Origin: Evansella sp. LMS18
GTDB taxonomy: Bacteria; Bacillota; Bacilli; Bacillales; Salisediminibacteriaceae
Direction of reading: 5' to 3'
Assembly: GCF_024362785.1 (NCBI RefSeq)
Contig: NZ_CP093301.1
Span: 3,534,001 to 3,598,000 of the forward strand
Length of the DNA: 64,000 bases
Part shown: positions 52,130-61,369 of the stretch, in pieces
Numbering within the stretch: the stretch's first letter is position 1
How the letters are laid out: the number at the start of each line of letters is the position of its first letter
The notes under the pieces: generated by a model
Told to the model about the DNA's origin: nothing
What the model saw: only the letters and a program-made list of their open reading frames with translations
Databases searched by the model: none
Translations under genes and position numbers: made by a program

Positions 52130-53167
52130 ATGAAGAAGTGGTATTTATGCACTGTGCTTGTCTTTACTATGATTGTGTCTGCTGCCTGCCAGACAGGAGA
52201 CAACGCTGCAGAAAACAATCTTAACGATGAGAGTAACGAGGCAGAGGAAACAGCTGGGAATGAAGCAGCTGAAAATGGTGCGGATGAAAATGATGAAGTC
52301 GGTAACAATGACGTAAATAATGAACAAGCTGAAGAGTTTCCTGCAGAAGTGGAGGATGCACGAGGGGAAAACATCAGTCTTGAAGAAAGACCTGAACGAG
52401 TAATTTCAATCCTGCCAAGCAATACAGAAATCATATACGCGCTGGACGCATGGGATCAGCTTGTTGCTGTAACCAGTAACGATGATTATCCGCCGGAAGC
52501 AGCAGATCTGCCAAGCGTTGGTGATATGGTGATAGATGTGGAGGCAGTTTTGGAGCAAGATCCTGATATTGTTTTTGCAGGCCTTATAAATGATCTGGAT
52601 GCTGTAGGGCAAATTGAAGAAGCTGGTATACCTGTTTTTGTTGCTGAAGACCCGAATGAATTTCCCGGAGTGTATGAACTGATTGAGGATATCGGCCTTT
52701 TGCTTGGGCAGCAGGACAAGGCAGCTGAAATAGTAAATGATATGGAAGAAAGGCTTAATGCTATACAGGAAACCGGAGAAAGCATCAGTGAGGAAGACAG
52801 AGTTTCCGTATGGGTGGAAGTATCACCAGCACCAGATATTTTTACCACAGGAAGCGGAACTTTTATGGATGAAATACTGACTATTATTGGAGCAGAAAAC
52901 GTTGCCGGTGAGGAAGAGGGCTGGGTTGCCTATACAGAAGAAGATGCTGTTCTGGCAAACCCTGATGTGATTATCACAACATACGGATCTTACACAGAAA
53001 ACAGTATGGAACAAATTCTTGAACGTTCAGCATGGCAGGATGTATCAGCTGTGCAGGACGAGAGAGTTTACGATATTGAGGCGAACCTTGTTTCCAGGCA
53101 GGGGCCGCGTTTAATTGAAGGAGTCGAGCAGCTTGCGGAACTCGTTTATCCGGAGTATTACGAGTAA
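52130..53167 (+). CDS. btuF: Cobalamin ABC transporter, substrate-binding lipoprotein
   Basis: A 345-aa lipoprotein with lipobox VSAAC (Cys20), then an extremely acidic Asn/Glu/Asp-rich linker of about 60 residues, and a class III binding fold (VISILPSNTEIIYALDAWDQ, VGDMVIDVEAVLEQDPDIVF). Control by the B12 riboswitch and the neighbouring permease, ATPase and adenosyltransferase fix the substrate as cobalamin or cobinamide. Equivalent to B. subtilis YvrC (BtuF). AAAGAGGGGAAAG precedes the ATG. Confidence 0.93.
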   Translation: MKKWYLCTVLVFTMIVSAACQTGDNAAENNLNDESNEAEETAGNEAAENGADENDEVGNNDVNNEQAEEFPAEVEDARGENISLEERPERVISILPSNTEIIYALDAWDQLVAVTSNDDYPPEAADLPSVGDMVIDVEAVLEQDPDIVFAGLINDLDAVGQIEEAGIPVFVAEDPNEFPGVYELIEDIGLLLGQQDKAAEIVNDMEERLNAIQETGESISEEDRVSVWVEVSPAPDIFTTGSGTFMDEILTIIGAENVAGEEEGWVAYTEEDAVLANPDVIITTYGSYTENSMEQILERSAWQDVSAVQDERVYDIEANLVSRQGPRLIEGVEQLAELVYPEYYE

Positions 53168-54200
53168 ATTCAAAAGTAAGGCAGCTGTATACACAGGCAT
53201 GGTGTTACTGCTGGCGGCGGCGTTTTTTGCCGGTATAAGTGCCGGAAGTGCAAATATAACAGCGAGGGATGTATTTTTCACCATTGTTTCCATTTTTCCA
53301 TGGGCTGGTACAGAGGGTCAGGTAGATCCTCTTCTTGCCCATATTATTCTGGAAATCCGTCTTCCGAGAGTGCTGCTTGCAGTTTTTGTCGGGGCTTCTC
53401 TTGCAGTGGCTGGTGCAGCTTTCCAAGGACTTTTAAGGAATCCGCTGGCAGACCCTTATACTCTTGGAGCTTCTTCCGGGTCGGCTGTCGGGGCGGTTGC
53501 AGTAATCTATTTTGGCCTGTCGTTGCCATTGCTTGGCATGCTGACACTGCCGGTCGTCTCCATTGCGGCAGGCTTTCTCACTTTGATTCTCGTCCTGGCA
53601 TTTGCAAGGATGGTACAGCGGAGCCTGGCTGTGGAAACTATCATTCTAACAGGCATTATCTTCAGTTCATTTTTAGGCGCTGTCATCTCATTATTTATCG
53701 CTCTTAGCGGAGATGAATTAAGACAGCTTATCTACTGGCTCCTCGGTTCAGTCGGAATGAGGGGATGGAATCATGTCTATATTATCATTCCTTTTTTTGC
53801 CGCCGGATTTCTGTTGTTACTCGTCCACTGGCGCGAACTAAACGCTTTTGTTTTCGGTGAACAGTCGGCCCATCATCTTGGGATTAACGTTGGCCGTAAA
53901 AAAGTAATGATATTATTTGCAGCGTCACTGCTGACAGGCGCGGCGGTAGCAGTCTCCGGCACAATTGGATTTGTGGGTCTCGTAATCCCCCACTTTGTCC
54001 GGATACTCTGGGGTGCTGACCACAAGCATCTTATTCCTCTGTCTGCCATGGCAGGCGGAGCATTTCTTGTATTTGCAGACATTATATCCAGAACGATCAT
54101 TGCCCCCGTAGAACTTCCCATCGGAGTCATTACTGCAATTATAGGAGCTCCTGTGTTCGGTCTTATACTCATAAGTAAACACCGGGGGAAACTTGCATAG
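53133..54200 (+). CDS. btuC: Cobalamin ABC transporter permease
   Basis: A FecCD/BtuC-family permease with about ten membrane helices (355 aa from the chosen start). RLPRVLLAVFVGASLAVAGA, QGLLRNPLADPYTLGASSGSAVGA and GTIGFVGLVIPHFVRILWG are family signatures, the second contacting the ATPase. The start is uncertain: the frame overlaps btuF, TTG at 53133 has AAGGAG ten bases away, and TTG at 53115 has no ribosome site. Equivalent to B. subtilis YvrB. Confidence 0.92.
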   Translation: MRNSFIRSITSKFKSKAAVYTGMVLLLAAAFFAGISAGSANITARDVFFTIVSIFPWAGTEGQVDPLLAHIILEIRLPRVLLAVFVGASLAVAGAAFQGLLRNPLADPYTLGASSGSAVGAVAVIYFGLSLPLLGMLTLPVVSIAAGFLTLILVLAFARMVQRSLAVETIILTGIIFSSFLGAVISLFIALSGDELRQLIYWLLGSVGMRGWNHVYIIIPFFAAGFLLLLVHWRELNAFVFGEQSAHHLGINVGRKKVMILFAASLLTGAAVAVSGTIGFVGLVIPHFVRILWGADHKHLIPLSAMAGGAFLVFADIISRTIIAPVELPIGVITAIIGAPVFGLILISKHRGKLA

Positions 54201-54215
54201 AAAGGAGGAGAGTGC

Positions 54216-55526
54216 ATGCTTGAAGTGAAGGGGTTAACTGGAGGTTATGGAGATAATCCTGTAGTGCGTAAATTGGACTTCAAAGCGGAAAAGGGGACAT
54301 TCTTTGGGATACTTGGTCCGAACGGATGCGGGAAGTCCACACTGCTTAAACTTATCACAGGTGTACTGGAAAAACAGGCAGGGGAAGTGATTATTGATGG
54401 TATGCAACTGGAAACGTACGACAGAAAGTCACTGGCAAGAAAAATAACCCTTCTTCCCCAGCAGCCCGAAAGCTCATTTTCCTACACAGTTAAGGATGTC
54501 ATCGAGATGGGGAGATACCCTCATAAAAAAGGGCTTTTTCACTTTTACGATGAGACAGATGAAAGGAAAGTGAATGAAGTTATCAGTCTTCTTCACCTGG
54601 AAAAGTATGCTGCTCTCCCTCTGCCATCGTTAAGCGGCGGCGAGCAGCAAAGGGTTTACCTCGCCAGGGCGCTCGTCCAGGAGCCTGCTATCCTGCTTCT
54701 CGATGAACCTACGAATCATCTGGACATTTCTTATCAGATTGAAATGATGAAACAAATTAAAGGGCTTGCAAGAGAAAAGGGAATTACAATTATTGCCGTT
54801 CTGCATGATTTGAACATGGCCAGTCTCTTCTGTGATGAAATCCTGTTAATGAGCGAAGGAGAGAAAGTTTCTCTGAGCGGGCCTAAGCAGGCCCTGAGCG
54901 AGAGGAATGTTTCAGGTGTGTACAATACTCCTCTGATGAGAAGAGATCATCCTACAGCTCCCAAGCCGTTAATAACTTTCGATTTTCAGGAGAAAGGAAA
55001 TTGGACCAATAACAGCGAATTATTATCTTATAAGGAAACAGCAGATGTAATCAAAATTTCAGCTGAAGGGTTTATGAAGACCTTGACTACTTCGGAAAAA
55101 GAAGAGGGTTTCTCATGGGAACAGGAATTTAACTTTAAAAAGAAGTACCGGGAGTCTGTAAGTCTCCAGAGTGATGACAACTTCCTTTTTGTATCGGATA
55201 AAGGCTGCACGCTAAAGCGAGGGAGACTTTTAACTGATGATAGTAACCAATTGCTTATTTTGAAAAACAGCAGGAATGAAATCGCAGTACTGGCTATTTT
55301 TATGGATGAATTTTTGATGGAATCAGATTTTTTCAGACTGCTTATTAAAATTGGCAAATGGCTTGGGGAAAATCCCCATACAGAGAGTAAGGAAGAGGAA
55401 CCATTTATTGTGCTGGCAGCATCACAGCGAAAATCTGGAGAAAACCGAAGTAAAGATGATCTAAACCTGTCCCTGAAAAAACTTATAACTTATGGGATAT
55501 CTCTTGAGCTGAACAAGGAGGTTTAG
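54216..55526 (+). CDS. btuD: Cobalamin ABC transporter ATPase with C-terminal extra domain
   Basis: Residues ~1-250 are an ABC ATPase: Walker A GPNGCGKST, Q-loop LPQQPE, signature LSGGEQQRV, Walker B ILLLDEPTNHLD and the switch His in AVLHDLNMA. Residues ~255-436 form an extra domain with alternating beta-like and helical stretches (FSWEQEFNFKKKYRE; LLILKNSRNEIAVLAIFMD). B. subtilis YvrA (441 aa) has a similar-length tail of unknown function. I do not see the CbiZ amidohydrolase motifs sometimes fused to BtuD. AAAGGAGGAG precedes the ATG. Confidence 0.92.
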   Translation: MLEVKGLTGGYGDNPVVRKLDFKAEKGTFFGILGPNGCGKSTLLKLITGVLEKQAGEVIIDGMQLETYDRKSLARKITLLPQQPESSFSYTVKDVIEMGRYPHKKGLFHFYDETDERKVNEVISLLHLEKYAALPLPSLSGGEQQRVYLARALVQEPAILLLDEPTNHLDISYQIEMMKQIKGLAREKGITIIAVLHDLNMASLFCDEILLMSEGEKVSLSGPKQALSERNVSGVYNTPLMRRDHPTAPKPLITFDFQEKGNWTNNSELLSYKETADVIKISAEGFMKTLTTSEKEEGFSWEQEFNFKKKYRESVSLQSDDNFLFVSDKGCTLKRGRLLTDDSNQLLILKNSRNEIAVLAIFMDEFLMESDFFRLLIKIGKWLGENPHTESKEEEPFIVLAASQRKSGENRSKDDLNLSLKKLITYGISLELNKEV

Positions 55527-55528
55527 TA

Positions 55529-56080
55529 GTGAAAATATATACAAAAAAAGGTGATACCGGAGACACACAGTTAATTGGCAAGAGAGTAAGGAAAACAAAT
55601 GAGCGGGTGGAAGCGTACGGCACGCTCGATGAGCTGAACAGCTTTATTGGCCTGGCAGTCGCGTCCCTTCAGGATGAGAAAATGGAAGACCTGGTAAAGG
55701 ATCTTCAGAAAATCCAGCACGAGCTGTTTGACTTGGGCGGCGACCTTGCCAATGTAAGTAAAAAAACAGGTGAGGAATGGGCCATCAAAGAGGAATATGT
55801 ACCATATTTAGAAAAGAGGATTGACGTTTATACAGAAGAATTAACTCCTTTCAGAGCTTTTATCCTGCCAGGAGGTTCCTCTGCCGCGGCCCATCTCCAC
55901 GTATGCCGGACGGTTGCAAGAAGAGGGGAACGGAACATTCTGCGTATAAACGATGAATATGAGATTCCTCCGGCAGCTGTAAAGTATCTTAACCGCCTGT
56001 CAGACTTTTTCTTTACTGCGGCCAGAACTGTGAATGAAAGATATGGGAAAGAGGATATCTTGTATAAGCGTAATAGCTGA
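55529..56080 (+). CDS. Cob(I)alamin adenosyltransferase, PduO type
   Basis: Transfers the adenosyl group of ATP to cob(I)alamin, giving adenosylcobalamin; 183 aa. MKIYTKKGDTGDTQLIGKRV at the N-terminus binds ATP; ELNSFIGLA, LPGGSSAAAHLHVCRTVARRGER and LNRLSDFFFTAAR are diagnostic of the PduO class. GTG start three bases after btuD. Equivalent to B. subtilis YvqK (also called BtuR, which is a different structural class in enterics). Confidence 0.95.
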   Translation: MKIYTKKGDTGDTQLIGKRVRKTNERVEAYGTLDELNSFIGLAVASLQDEKMEDLVKDLQKIQHELFDLGGDLANVSKKTGEEWAIKEEYVPYLEKRIDVYTEELTPFRAFILPGGSSAAAHLHVCRTVARRGERNILRINDEYEIPPAAVKYLNRLSDFFFTAARTVNERYGKEDILYKRNS

Positions 56081-56168
56081 TCTCTATGGTCAAAATGTGG
56101 AAGAGGGCTGAATCCAATTTGTGTGAAATAATGTGCTTCGGGAAACATTAATAATTAATTTAAATAAC

Positions 56169-56202
56169 AAAACGCCTGGATTATAAAATCCAGGCGTTTT
56201 TG
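56169..56202 (+). terminator. Terminator of the btu operon
   Basis: AAAACGCCTGGATT (56169-56182) pairs perfectly with AATCCAGGCGTTTT (56187-56200) and a T-tail follows. Confidence 0.9.
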
Positions 56203-56297
56203 TTTAATGTTATTTAATACGATGCAACGTCATTAAAGACTTTCTCCAGATTTTTGGCACTACTCACTGGATATGGGTGGTTTTATCGAAAATATTA

Positions 56298-57020
56298 CTA
56301 CACAAGAATTTCTATGTCCGCTTCTTCTCTGAGCTCTTCAAGATACTTCAGCTGTTTCAGATGGAGCTCGATTTCTTCCTGTTCCTCCTCGAACTCACCC
56401 ATTGTTTCATCCTGAAGCTGGAGCTGTTCATAATACTCGAGTACTTCATCCTCGCTGACTTCAAGCTCGGATTCATCGAGATGGTTGAGTGTCAGCAGTT
56501 CTTCTCTTCTGAGCTCATCCTCAATTTCACTGCGGAGGAGTTCTTCTGTGTAATTTTGCTGCTCAAGGGCAGCTTCATAATCTTCCTCAGAAGGGAACTG
56601 AGCAATAATTTGTTCCAGCTGGGCATCTACTTCCTCAGTATCTACTGAAATATCCTGGCGTTCAGCTTCCTGCACTAATAATTCATTTGTTATCATTTGA
56701 TTAAGGAGCTCGTCACGAAGCATATGCACCATTTCTTCATTTTCCTCATCCTCAGGATCTAATCCCCACATAGCTAGTCTCTGATTTAGCATTTCATCCA
56801 GTTCATTTACAGTTATTTCTTCACCGTTTACACGGGCAGCAGCTTCTTCGCTTCCCTCATCGGTTTCATTATCTGTTTCAGGGGCTGCTTCCTCATTTCC
56901 TGTGTTTTCATCAACAGGCGTGTTTCCGGCCCCGTTATCATCATTATCCCCGCAACCGGAAATAATCAATACTGCTGCAGCTGAAAGAGCGAGCAGACCT
57001 TTTCCTTTTAAATTAAGCAT
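56298..57020 (-). CDS. SurA N-terminal-type lipoprotein (chaperone-like)
   Basis: A 240-aa lipoprotein with lipobox IISGC (Cys23), a low-complexity acidic linker, then a SurA_N/trigger-like helical domain starting AARVNGEEITVNELDEML. No parvulin (PpiC) domain follows; the C-terminal part is a highly charged helix (EEEQEEIELHLKQLK). It may be an extracytoplasmic folding factor like PrsA without isomerase activity. AAAGGTGG supports the ATG at 57020; the GTG at 57032 lies inside that site. Confidence 0.8.
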   Translation of the reverse strand: MLNLKGKGLLALSAAAVLIISGCGDNDDNGAGNTPVDENTGNEEAAPETDNETDEGSEEAAARVNGEEITVNELDEMLNQRLAMWGLDPEDEENEEMVHMLRDELLNQMITNELLVQEAERQDISVDTEEVDAQLEQIIAQFPSEEDYEAALEQQNYTEELLRSEIEDELRREELLTLNHLDESELEVSEDEVLEYYEQLQLQDETMGEFEEEQEEIELHLKQLKYLEELREEADIEILV

Positions 57021-57203
57021 TCGTGCTTCCACCTTTCTGGTTACTCAGTATACATTTGGACTAGTACCCACTTTACCATAAATTTAAAATCCATTTCAAA
57101 CTAACCATTGGAGGGTCCGAAAGTATCTGCAGAAAGTCCGCGCTCACCGTTCAGTTAACTATGTTATCCATGTTATGATTAAGGAAAAAATGGAGGGGAA
57201 GAC

Positions 57204-58016
57204 ATGCGGACTGATTACCATAATCACCTGGAGAAAGGAACATTGACTTTTGATTATTTGCTTAAATTTATAAAGGAAGCGGAAAGAAAGGGAATTGCTG
57301 AACTTGGCATATCTGAACACGCCTACCATTTTTATGAGACGGAGAACATACTGAGCAATCCATGGGTGAATGATCGAAGATGGTATAAAATGGAGGAGTA
57401 TGTAAGCTTGTTCAAAGAGGCGAGGGAAAAAGGCTTCAATGTGAAAATGTCCATCGAAATGGATTACACTCCAGGCAAGCATAAAGAGATGGCTGAATTT
57501 ATTAACTCTTATAAATTTGACTATGTAATAGGGAGCGTACACTGGAATGGGGACTTTGGCGTTGATTTGGCAGAATTCAGGACAGAGTGGGAAAAAAGAG
57601 ATCTGAAAAAAATATATTCCGAGTATTATGATCAGATTGTAACTCTTGCCCAGTCGAACTTGTTTGATATTGTGGGGCATCTCGACCTGGTGAAAATATT
57701 CCGATACATACCGGAGGATCAGGATTTTCTCTTTGAACAATATGAAAGAGCTACAGACGCCCTTGCAGCTTCGGATACATGCATTGAACTGAGTACTGCC
57801 GGTTTAAGAAAACCTGTGGAAGAAATGTATCCCCATCCGGATTTATTGAAAATGTGCTGTGAAAAAGGCATCCCTCTCGTGCTTTCTTCTGACGCCCACG
57901 AGCCGGACCATGTGGGCTATGAGTATGATAAAGCAGTAAGCTTAGCAAAGGAAGCAGGATATACTGCAGTAACTGTTTTTAATCAGCGGGATAGGACGTC
58001 CGCTCCGCTTGAATAA
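57204..58016 (+). CDS. PHP-domain phosphatase, histidinol-phosphatase family
   Basis: A 270-aa PHP protein. Metal-binding residues are in DYHNHLEKGT, ISEHAYHF, EMDYTPG, GSVHWNGDFG, DIVGHLDLVK and SSDAHEPDHVG, the full PHP set. It resembles HisJ (about 268 aa), which dephosphorylates histidinol phosphate, but without his genes nearby the substrate is only probable. TGGAGGGG precedes the ATG. Confidence 0.85.
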   Translation: MRTDYHNHLEKGTLTFDYLLKFIKEAERKGIAELGISEHAYHFYETENILSNPWVNDRRWYKMEEYVSLFKEAREKGFNVKMSIEMDYTPGKHKEMAEFINSYKFDYVIGSVHWNGDFGVDLAEFRTEWEKRDLKKIYSEYYDQIVTLAQSNLFDIVGHLDLVKIFRYIPEDQDFLFEQYERATDALAASDTCIELSTAGLRKPVEEMYPHPDLLKMCCEKGIPLVLSSDAHEPDHVGYEYDKAVSLAKEAGYTAVTVFNQRDRTSAPLE

Positions 58017-58038
58017 ATAAAGTGCATGGAAATACAAG

Positions 58039-58069
58039 TACAGCTGCATGGAGCGACCATGCAGCTGTA
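58039..58069. terminator. Bidirectional terminator between PHP gene and serA
   Basis: TACAGCTGCATGG (58039-58051) and CCATGCAGCTGTA (58057-58069) are perfect complements, loop AGCGA. Confidence 0.85.
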
Positions 58070-58077
58070 ATCTTATT

Positions 58078-59691
58078 TTAATTTATGGACAGTTCCAGAG
58101 GAGAAACAGAGTAAATTTCCTCAATCGTGCGGAAGCTTTCAATTACTTTCCGTTCACAGACTTTGTCGATGGCAAGAAGCATTATAGCACGGCCGCCCTC
58201 ACTTCTTCTCCCTACCTGCATCGTCGCAATGTTAATCCCATGTGTACCAAGAAGCTGCCCGACTTTTCCAATAACCCCAGGCTGATCATTATGCTGGATA
58301 AACAGATTGTGCTTCTGCGGCTGGAAATCTATCTGAAAGTCATTCAGCTGGATGATCCTTGCTCCGAATTCCTTGTGGTAGGTACCAAATATACTTATAC
58401 CGGAAAACTCGCCTGTTAAATCAGCCTGTATCAAATTTGAATAGCCTTTCGAGTCGTTGAGATGTTTTTCACTTACCTGTATGCCTCTTTCTTTTGCTAT
58501 AAGAGGTGCGTTAACCTCATTTACATAACTGTCAATCTGGTTTTCAAAAAATCCGCACAGAAAACTTCTGTTAAAAAAGTTTGTATTCTGATGGGAAATC
58601 TCCCCGGCATAAGAAAGGTCTATCTGCTTAACTGGCCCTTCTGACAATTGTGTCCCAATTTCCCCCATTGTTTTCGTTAATTTATAAACCGGGAGATATT
58701 GTTCGTAATCCCCTTGCTCAAAATATGGGAGGTTAACTGCATGAATTGCCGGCTGGCCTTCAAGGAACTGGGCCACCTCCTGAGACACCTGCTCTGCCAC
58801 GTGAAGCTGGGCTTCCGTTGTTGAAGCAGCGATGTGCGGAGTGGTGATTACTTGCGGAAACTTGGAAAGCGGGTGATTAACAGCTGGCTCTTTTTCATAT
58901 ACGTCAATAGCAGCTCCTCTTACATGCCCTTCAGATAAAGCAGCTTCAAGAGCCTTTTCATCTATAATGCCGCCTCTTGCGCAGTTTAATATATACACAC
59001 CGCTTTTCATCCTTCTAAAAGCAGCCTCATTAATTATTCCTTTTGTGTCTTTTGTCAGCGGGGTATGAACAGTAATAATATCACTTTCTTCAAGCAGCTC
59101 TTCCAGTTCAGAGGCTTTCACTTTGTGTTTATCTGCTCTTTCCTTGGTCAGAAAAGGATCGTAGGCGAGCACTTTCATCTGAAAGGCATTTGCCCGTTTC
59201 GCCAGCTCTGTGCCAATTCTTCCAAAACCTATAATTCCGATTGTTTTACCGAAAAGTTCAGTTCCCTGAAAATTTTTTCTTTCCCACTTTCCCTGCTTCA
59301 TGGAGGCATCTGCCTGCGGGATATTCCGAAGCAGCGATATCATCATAGCAAAAGTATGTTCCGCTGTGGAAATGGTGTTGCCTTCAGGGGCATTTACTAC
59401 CACAACCCCTTGTTTTGTAGCCGCATTCAAGTCTATATTATCCGTTCCTACACCAGCCCTGCCAATAATTTTAAGGTTTTCCATCTGCTCTAAGTATTCT
59501 TCTGTAACCTGGGTTGCGCTTCTGATAAGCAACGCATCTATTTGCTTCAATGGGAGTGAGGTGCTTGTGAGAGGTTCGAAAACAAGCTTTATTGACTCGT
59601 TCCTGTACAACGGCTGCAGTCCTTCCTCACTAATCTGGTCTGAAATAAGCACTGTAAATGTCTTCTGCTCGATTTTGTCTTTAACTCTCAT
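58078..59691 (-). CDS. serA: D-3-phosphoglycerate dehydrogenase
   Basis: The first enzyme of serine biosynthesis, 537 aa (B. subtilis 525). Substrate and NAD domains show GRAGVGTDNIDL, GKTIGIIGFGRIGTELAKR, the catalytic Arg in NCARGGIIDE, Glu in DVYEKEPA and His in TPHIAASTTEAQ. An allosteric substrate-binding domain and a C-terminal ACT domain (NDQPGVIGKVGQLLGTHGIN) follow, so feedback inhibition by serine is likely. GGAGG precedes the ATG. No T-box is seen upstream. Confidence 0.96.
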   Translation of the reverse strand: MRVKDKIEQKTFTVLISDQISEEGLQPLYRNESIKLVFEPLTSTSLPLKQIDALLIRSATQVTEEYLEQMENLKIIGRAGVGTDNIDLNAATKQGVVVVNAPEGNTISTAEHTFAMMISLLRNIPQADASMKQGKWERKNFQGTELFGKTIGIIGFGRIGTELAKRANAFQMKVLAYDPFLTKERADKHKVKASELEELLEESDIITVHTPLTKDTKGIINEAAFRRMKSGVYILNCARGGIIDEKALEAALSEGHVRGAAIDVYEKEPAVNHPLSKFPQVITTPHIAASTTEAQLHVAEQVSQEVAQFLEGQPAIHAVNLPYFEQGDYEQYLPVYKLTKTMGEIGTQLSEGPVKQIDLSYAGEISHQNTNFFNRSFLCGFFENQIDSYVNEVNAPLIAKERGIQVSEKHLNDSKGYSNLIQADLTGEFSGISIFGTYHKEFGARIIQLNDFQIDFQPQKHNLFIQHNDQPGVIGKVGQLLGTHGINIATMQVGRRSEGGRAIMLLAIDKVCERKVIESFRTIEEIYSVSPLELSIN

Positions 59692-59848
59692 AACTCCGCC
59701 TCCGATTTAATTTTCTTTTTAGTGACAATCATAACATGAAGACAGAATTTTCACACGGAATGGTTAACAGAAAATTTATTTTTTTCTTAATTGAATAATT
59801 ATGCTGCAAAAATTATAATTGAACCAATAAAACAAAGGAGGGCTGAAA

Positions 59849-60784
59849 ATGAAAAAACCAAATCACACGATACACAGCCATTGCCATCACAATGTATGGG
59901 ATAACAGCCTTGAGCCAGCACTCTCAGTGTCCCCTGGGAAGAGCGTGTACTTTGAGGTAATCGACTCGTCAGGAGGGCAGCTTTCCCCTTCATCTGATGT
60001 ATCAGATGTAAGAAATCTGGATTTCAGCAAAGTGAATCCTGTGACAGGGCCTGTATACATAGAAGGAGCGAAACAGGGTGACACCCTTGAAGTGGAAATT
60101 GAAGGATTCGGGCCTCAAAGCTGGGGATGGACGGCAATTATTCCAGGGTTCGGTCTGCTGAGTGAGGAATTTGCCGATCCATATCTTAAAATATGGGATT
60201 TAAAGAAGAATACCCACGCGGAGTTCCTGCCTGGAATAGAAATACCTGTAAATCCCTTTCCGGGAACGATTGGTACTGCTTTGCATGAACCGGGTGAACA
60301 TAGCGTAGTGCCGCCTCGCCAGAATGGAGGGAATATGGATATCAGGCATCTGACGAAAGGCACTAAACTATACTTGCCAGTATGGGTGGATGGCGCTCTG
60401 TTTTCTGTAGGGGATACTCATGCTGCCCAGGGGGATGGTGAAGTGTGCGGAACGGCTATTGAAGCCCCGATGGACATTCAGCTGAAGTTTAAAGTCCATA
60501 AAGGGAAACAGATAAAGGAGCCCCAGTTTGTTACACCAGGTCCTCTCACTCAGGGGAACGGAGAGAAAGGCTATTATGTAACTACAGGGTTCAGTCCTGA
60601 CCTGATGGAAGCAACGAAAAAGTCCATAAGCTACATGATTGAGCATTTAATCTCTCAATATGGCCTTAGTGACCAGGAAGCGTATGCTCTTTGCAGTGTG
60701 GCTGTGGATTTAAAGATCAGTGAAGTCGTAGACGTACCGAACTATTTAGTTTCCGCCTGCCTGCCGCTGAATATTTTCAAATGA
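59849..60784 (+). CDS. Acetamidase/formamidase family protein
   Basis: A 311-aa member of the FmdA/AmdA family, metal-dependent hydrolases that split short amides to acid and ammonia. HNVWDNSLEP, the GPVYIEGAKQGDTLEVEI block, PFPGTIG, PPRQNGGNMDIRHL and SVGDTHAAQGDGEVCGTAIE are characteristic, the DTHAAQGDGE stretch carrying active-site residues. It stands alone between serA (divergent) and a terminator. AAAGGAGGG precedes the ATG. Confidence 0.92.
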   Translation: MKKPNHTIHSHCHHNVWDNSLEPALSVSPGKSVYFEVIDSSGGQLSPSSDVSDVRNLDFSKVNPVTGPVYIEGAKQGDTLEVEIEGFGPQSWGWTAIIPGFGLLSEEFADPYLKIWDLKKNTHAEFLPGIEIPVNPFPGTIGTALHEPGEHSVVPPRQNGGNMDIRHLTKGTKLYLPVWVDGALFSVGDTHAAQGDGEVCGTAIEAPMDIQLKFKVHKGKQIKEPQFVTPGPLTQGNGEKGYYVTTGFSPDLMEATKKSISYMIEHLISQYGLSDQEAYALCSVAVDLKISEVVDVPNYLVSACLPLNIFK

Positions 60785-60826
60785 TAAATTGCCTGTAACA
60801 AAGCCGAGTATATACCATTAAGATTA

Positions 60827-60853
60827 CTCCCTGGTCTTTTTCAGGGAGCTTTT
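60827..60853 (+). terminator. Terminator of the amidase gene
   Basis: CTCCCTG (60827-60833) pairs with CAGGGAG (60842-60848), then CTTTT. Confidence 0.8.
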
Positions 60854-60880
60854 ACTTTGTACCTGAACCAGTGATAATGG

Positions 60881-61009
60881 GGTTGATATGCCATCCATCT
60901 ACTTCGCTTTCCGCGGGCGGCTGGTAAGCCTCCTCATTGCTTCGCAACTGTGGGTCTTACCCCTGCCTTTCTTCCCGCAGGAGTCTCGTAGATTCCTGTC
61001 ACATCAACC
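60881..61009. repeat. 129-bp palindromic Bacillaceae-type intergenic element
   Basis: GGTTGAT (60881-60887) and ATCAACC (61003-61009) are the outer arms, with ATCTAC and GTAGAT inside. The reverse strand contains GAGACTCCTGCGGGA, GAGGAGGCTTACCAG and GCCGCCCGCGGAAAGCG. Its motif order recalls the element at 38331-38513 and intergenic repeats known from other Bacillaceae. Noncoding. Confidence 0.7.
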
Positions 61010-61072
61010 TTTTTATATACTTTGTACAGAGTAACCTGAATAGTAGATAGGGTTTCATCTTAATCTGCTAAA

Positions 61073-61222
61073 TTGAACTACTCCACCTTAATTTCACTAG
61101 AAATTTGAAGATGGAGATTCCTAAGAACACCAACTTAAGTCAGTTTTTGATTAGGCTATCCCCGCAGTTCCTGCGGTTAATCGTAAGGCTTCCTTACAAA
61201 TGTTTATACTTGCGTTAATGTG
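61073..61222 (-). mobile_element. Relic of an IS200/IS605-type element: tnpB 3' end and right end
   Basis: On the reverse strand a frame ends HINASINICKEALRLTAGT then AGIA and a stop (61222 to 61151), the characteristic C-terminus of TnpB proteins. Beyond the stop lie GCAGGAACTGCGG-type structured sequence (inside the coding end), an imperfect subterminal hairpin (CTCCATCTTC with GGTGGAG) and a terminal TTCAA near 61073, as expected for the right end of this family. Nothing of tnpA, the zinc finger or RuvC motifs remains upstream, so it is dead as a transposase. Confidence 0.75.
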
Positions 61223-61369
61223 CTGGCGCTTTTCTTTATTGCCGCGAAGAAAACTAAATAGTATTGCAGCTATTGACAAATACCGGTAAAATCAATGAGA
61301 GGGGAAAATTGGTGTAATTTTTTTACGGACTTTGTTTGTCCCGTTATTCACATACTGGGGGGTTACAAA

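Noticed and set aside
59065-59493. 142-codon plus-strand frame within serA
   Set aside because: Antisense shadow of a highly conserved enzyme gene; no start signals.
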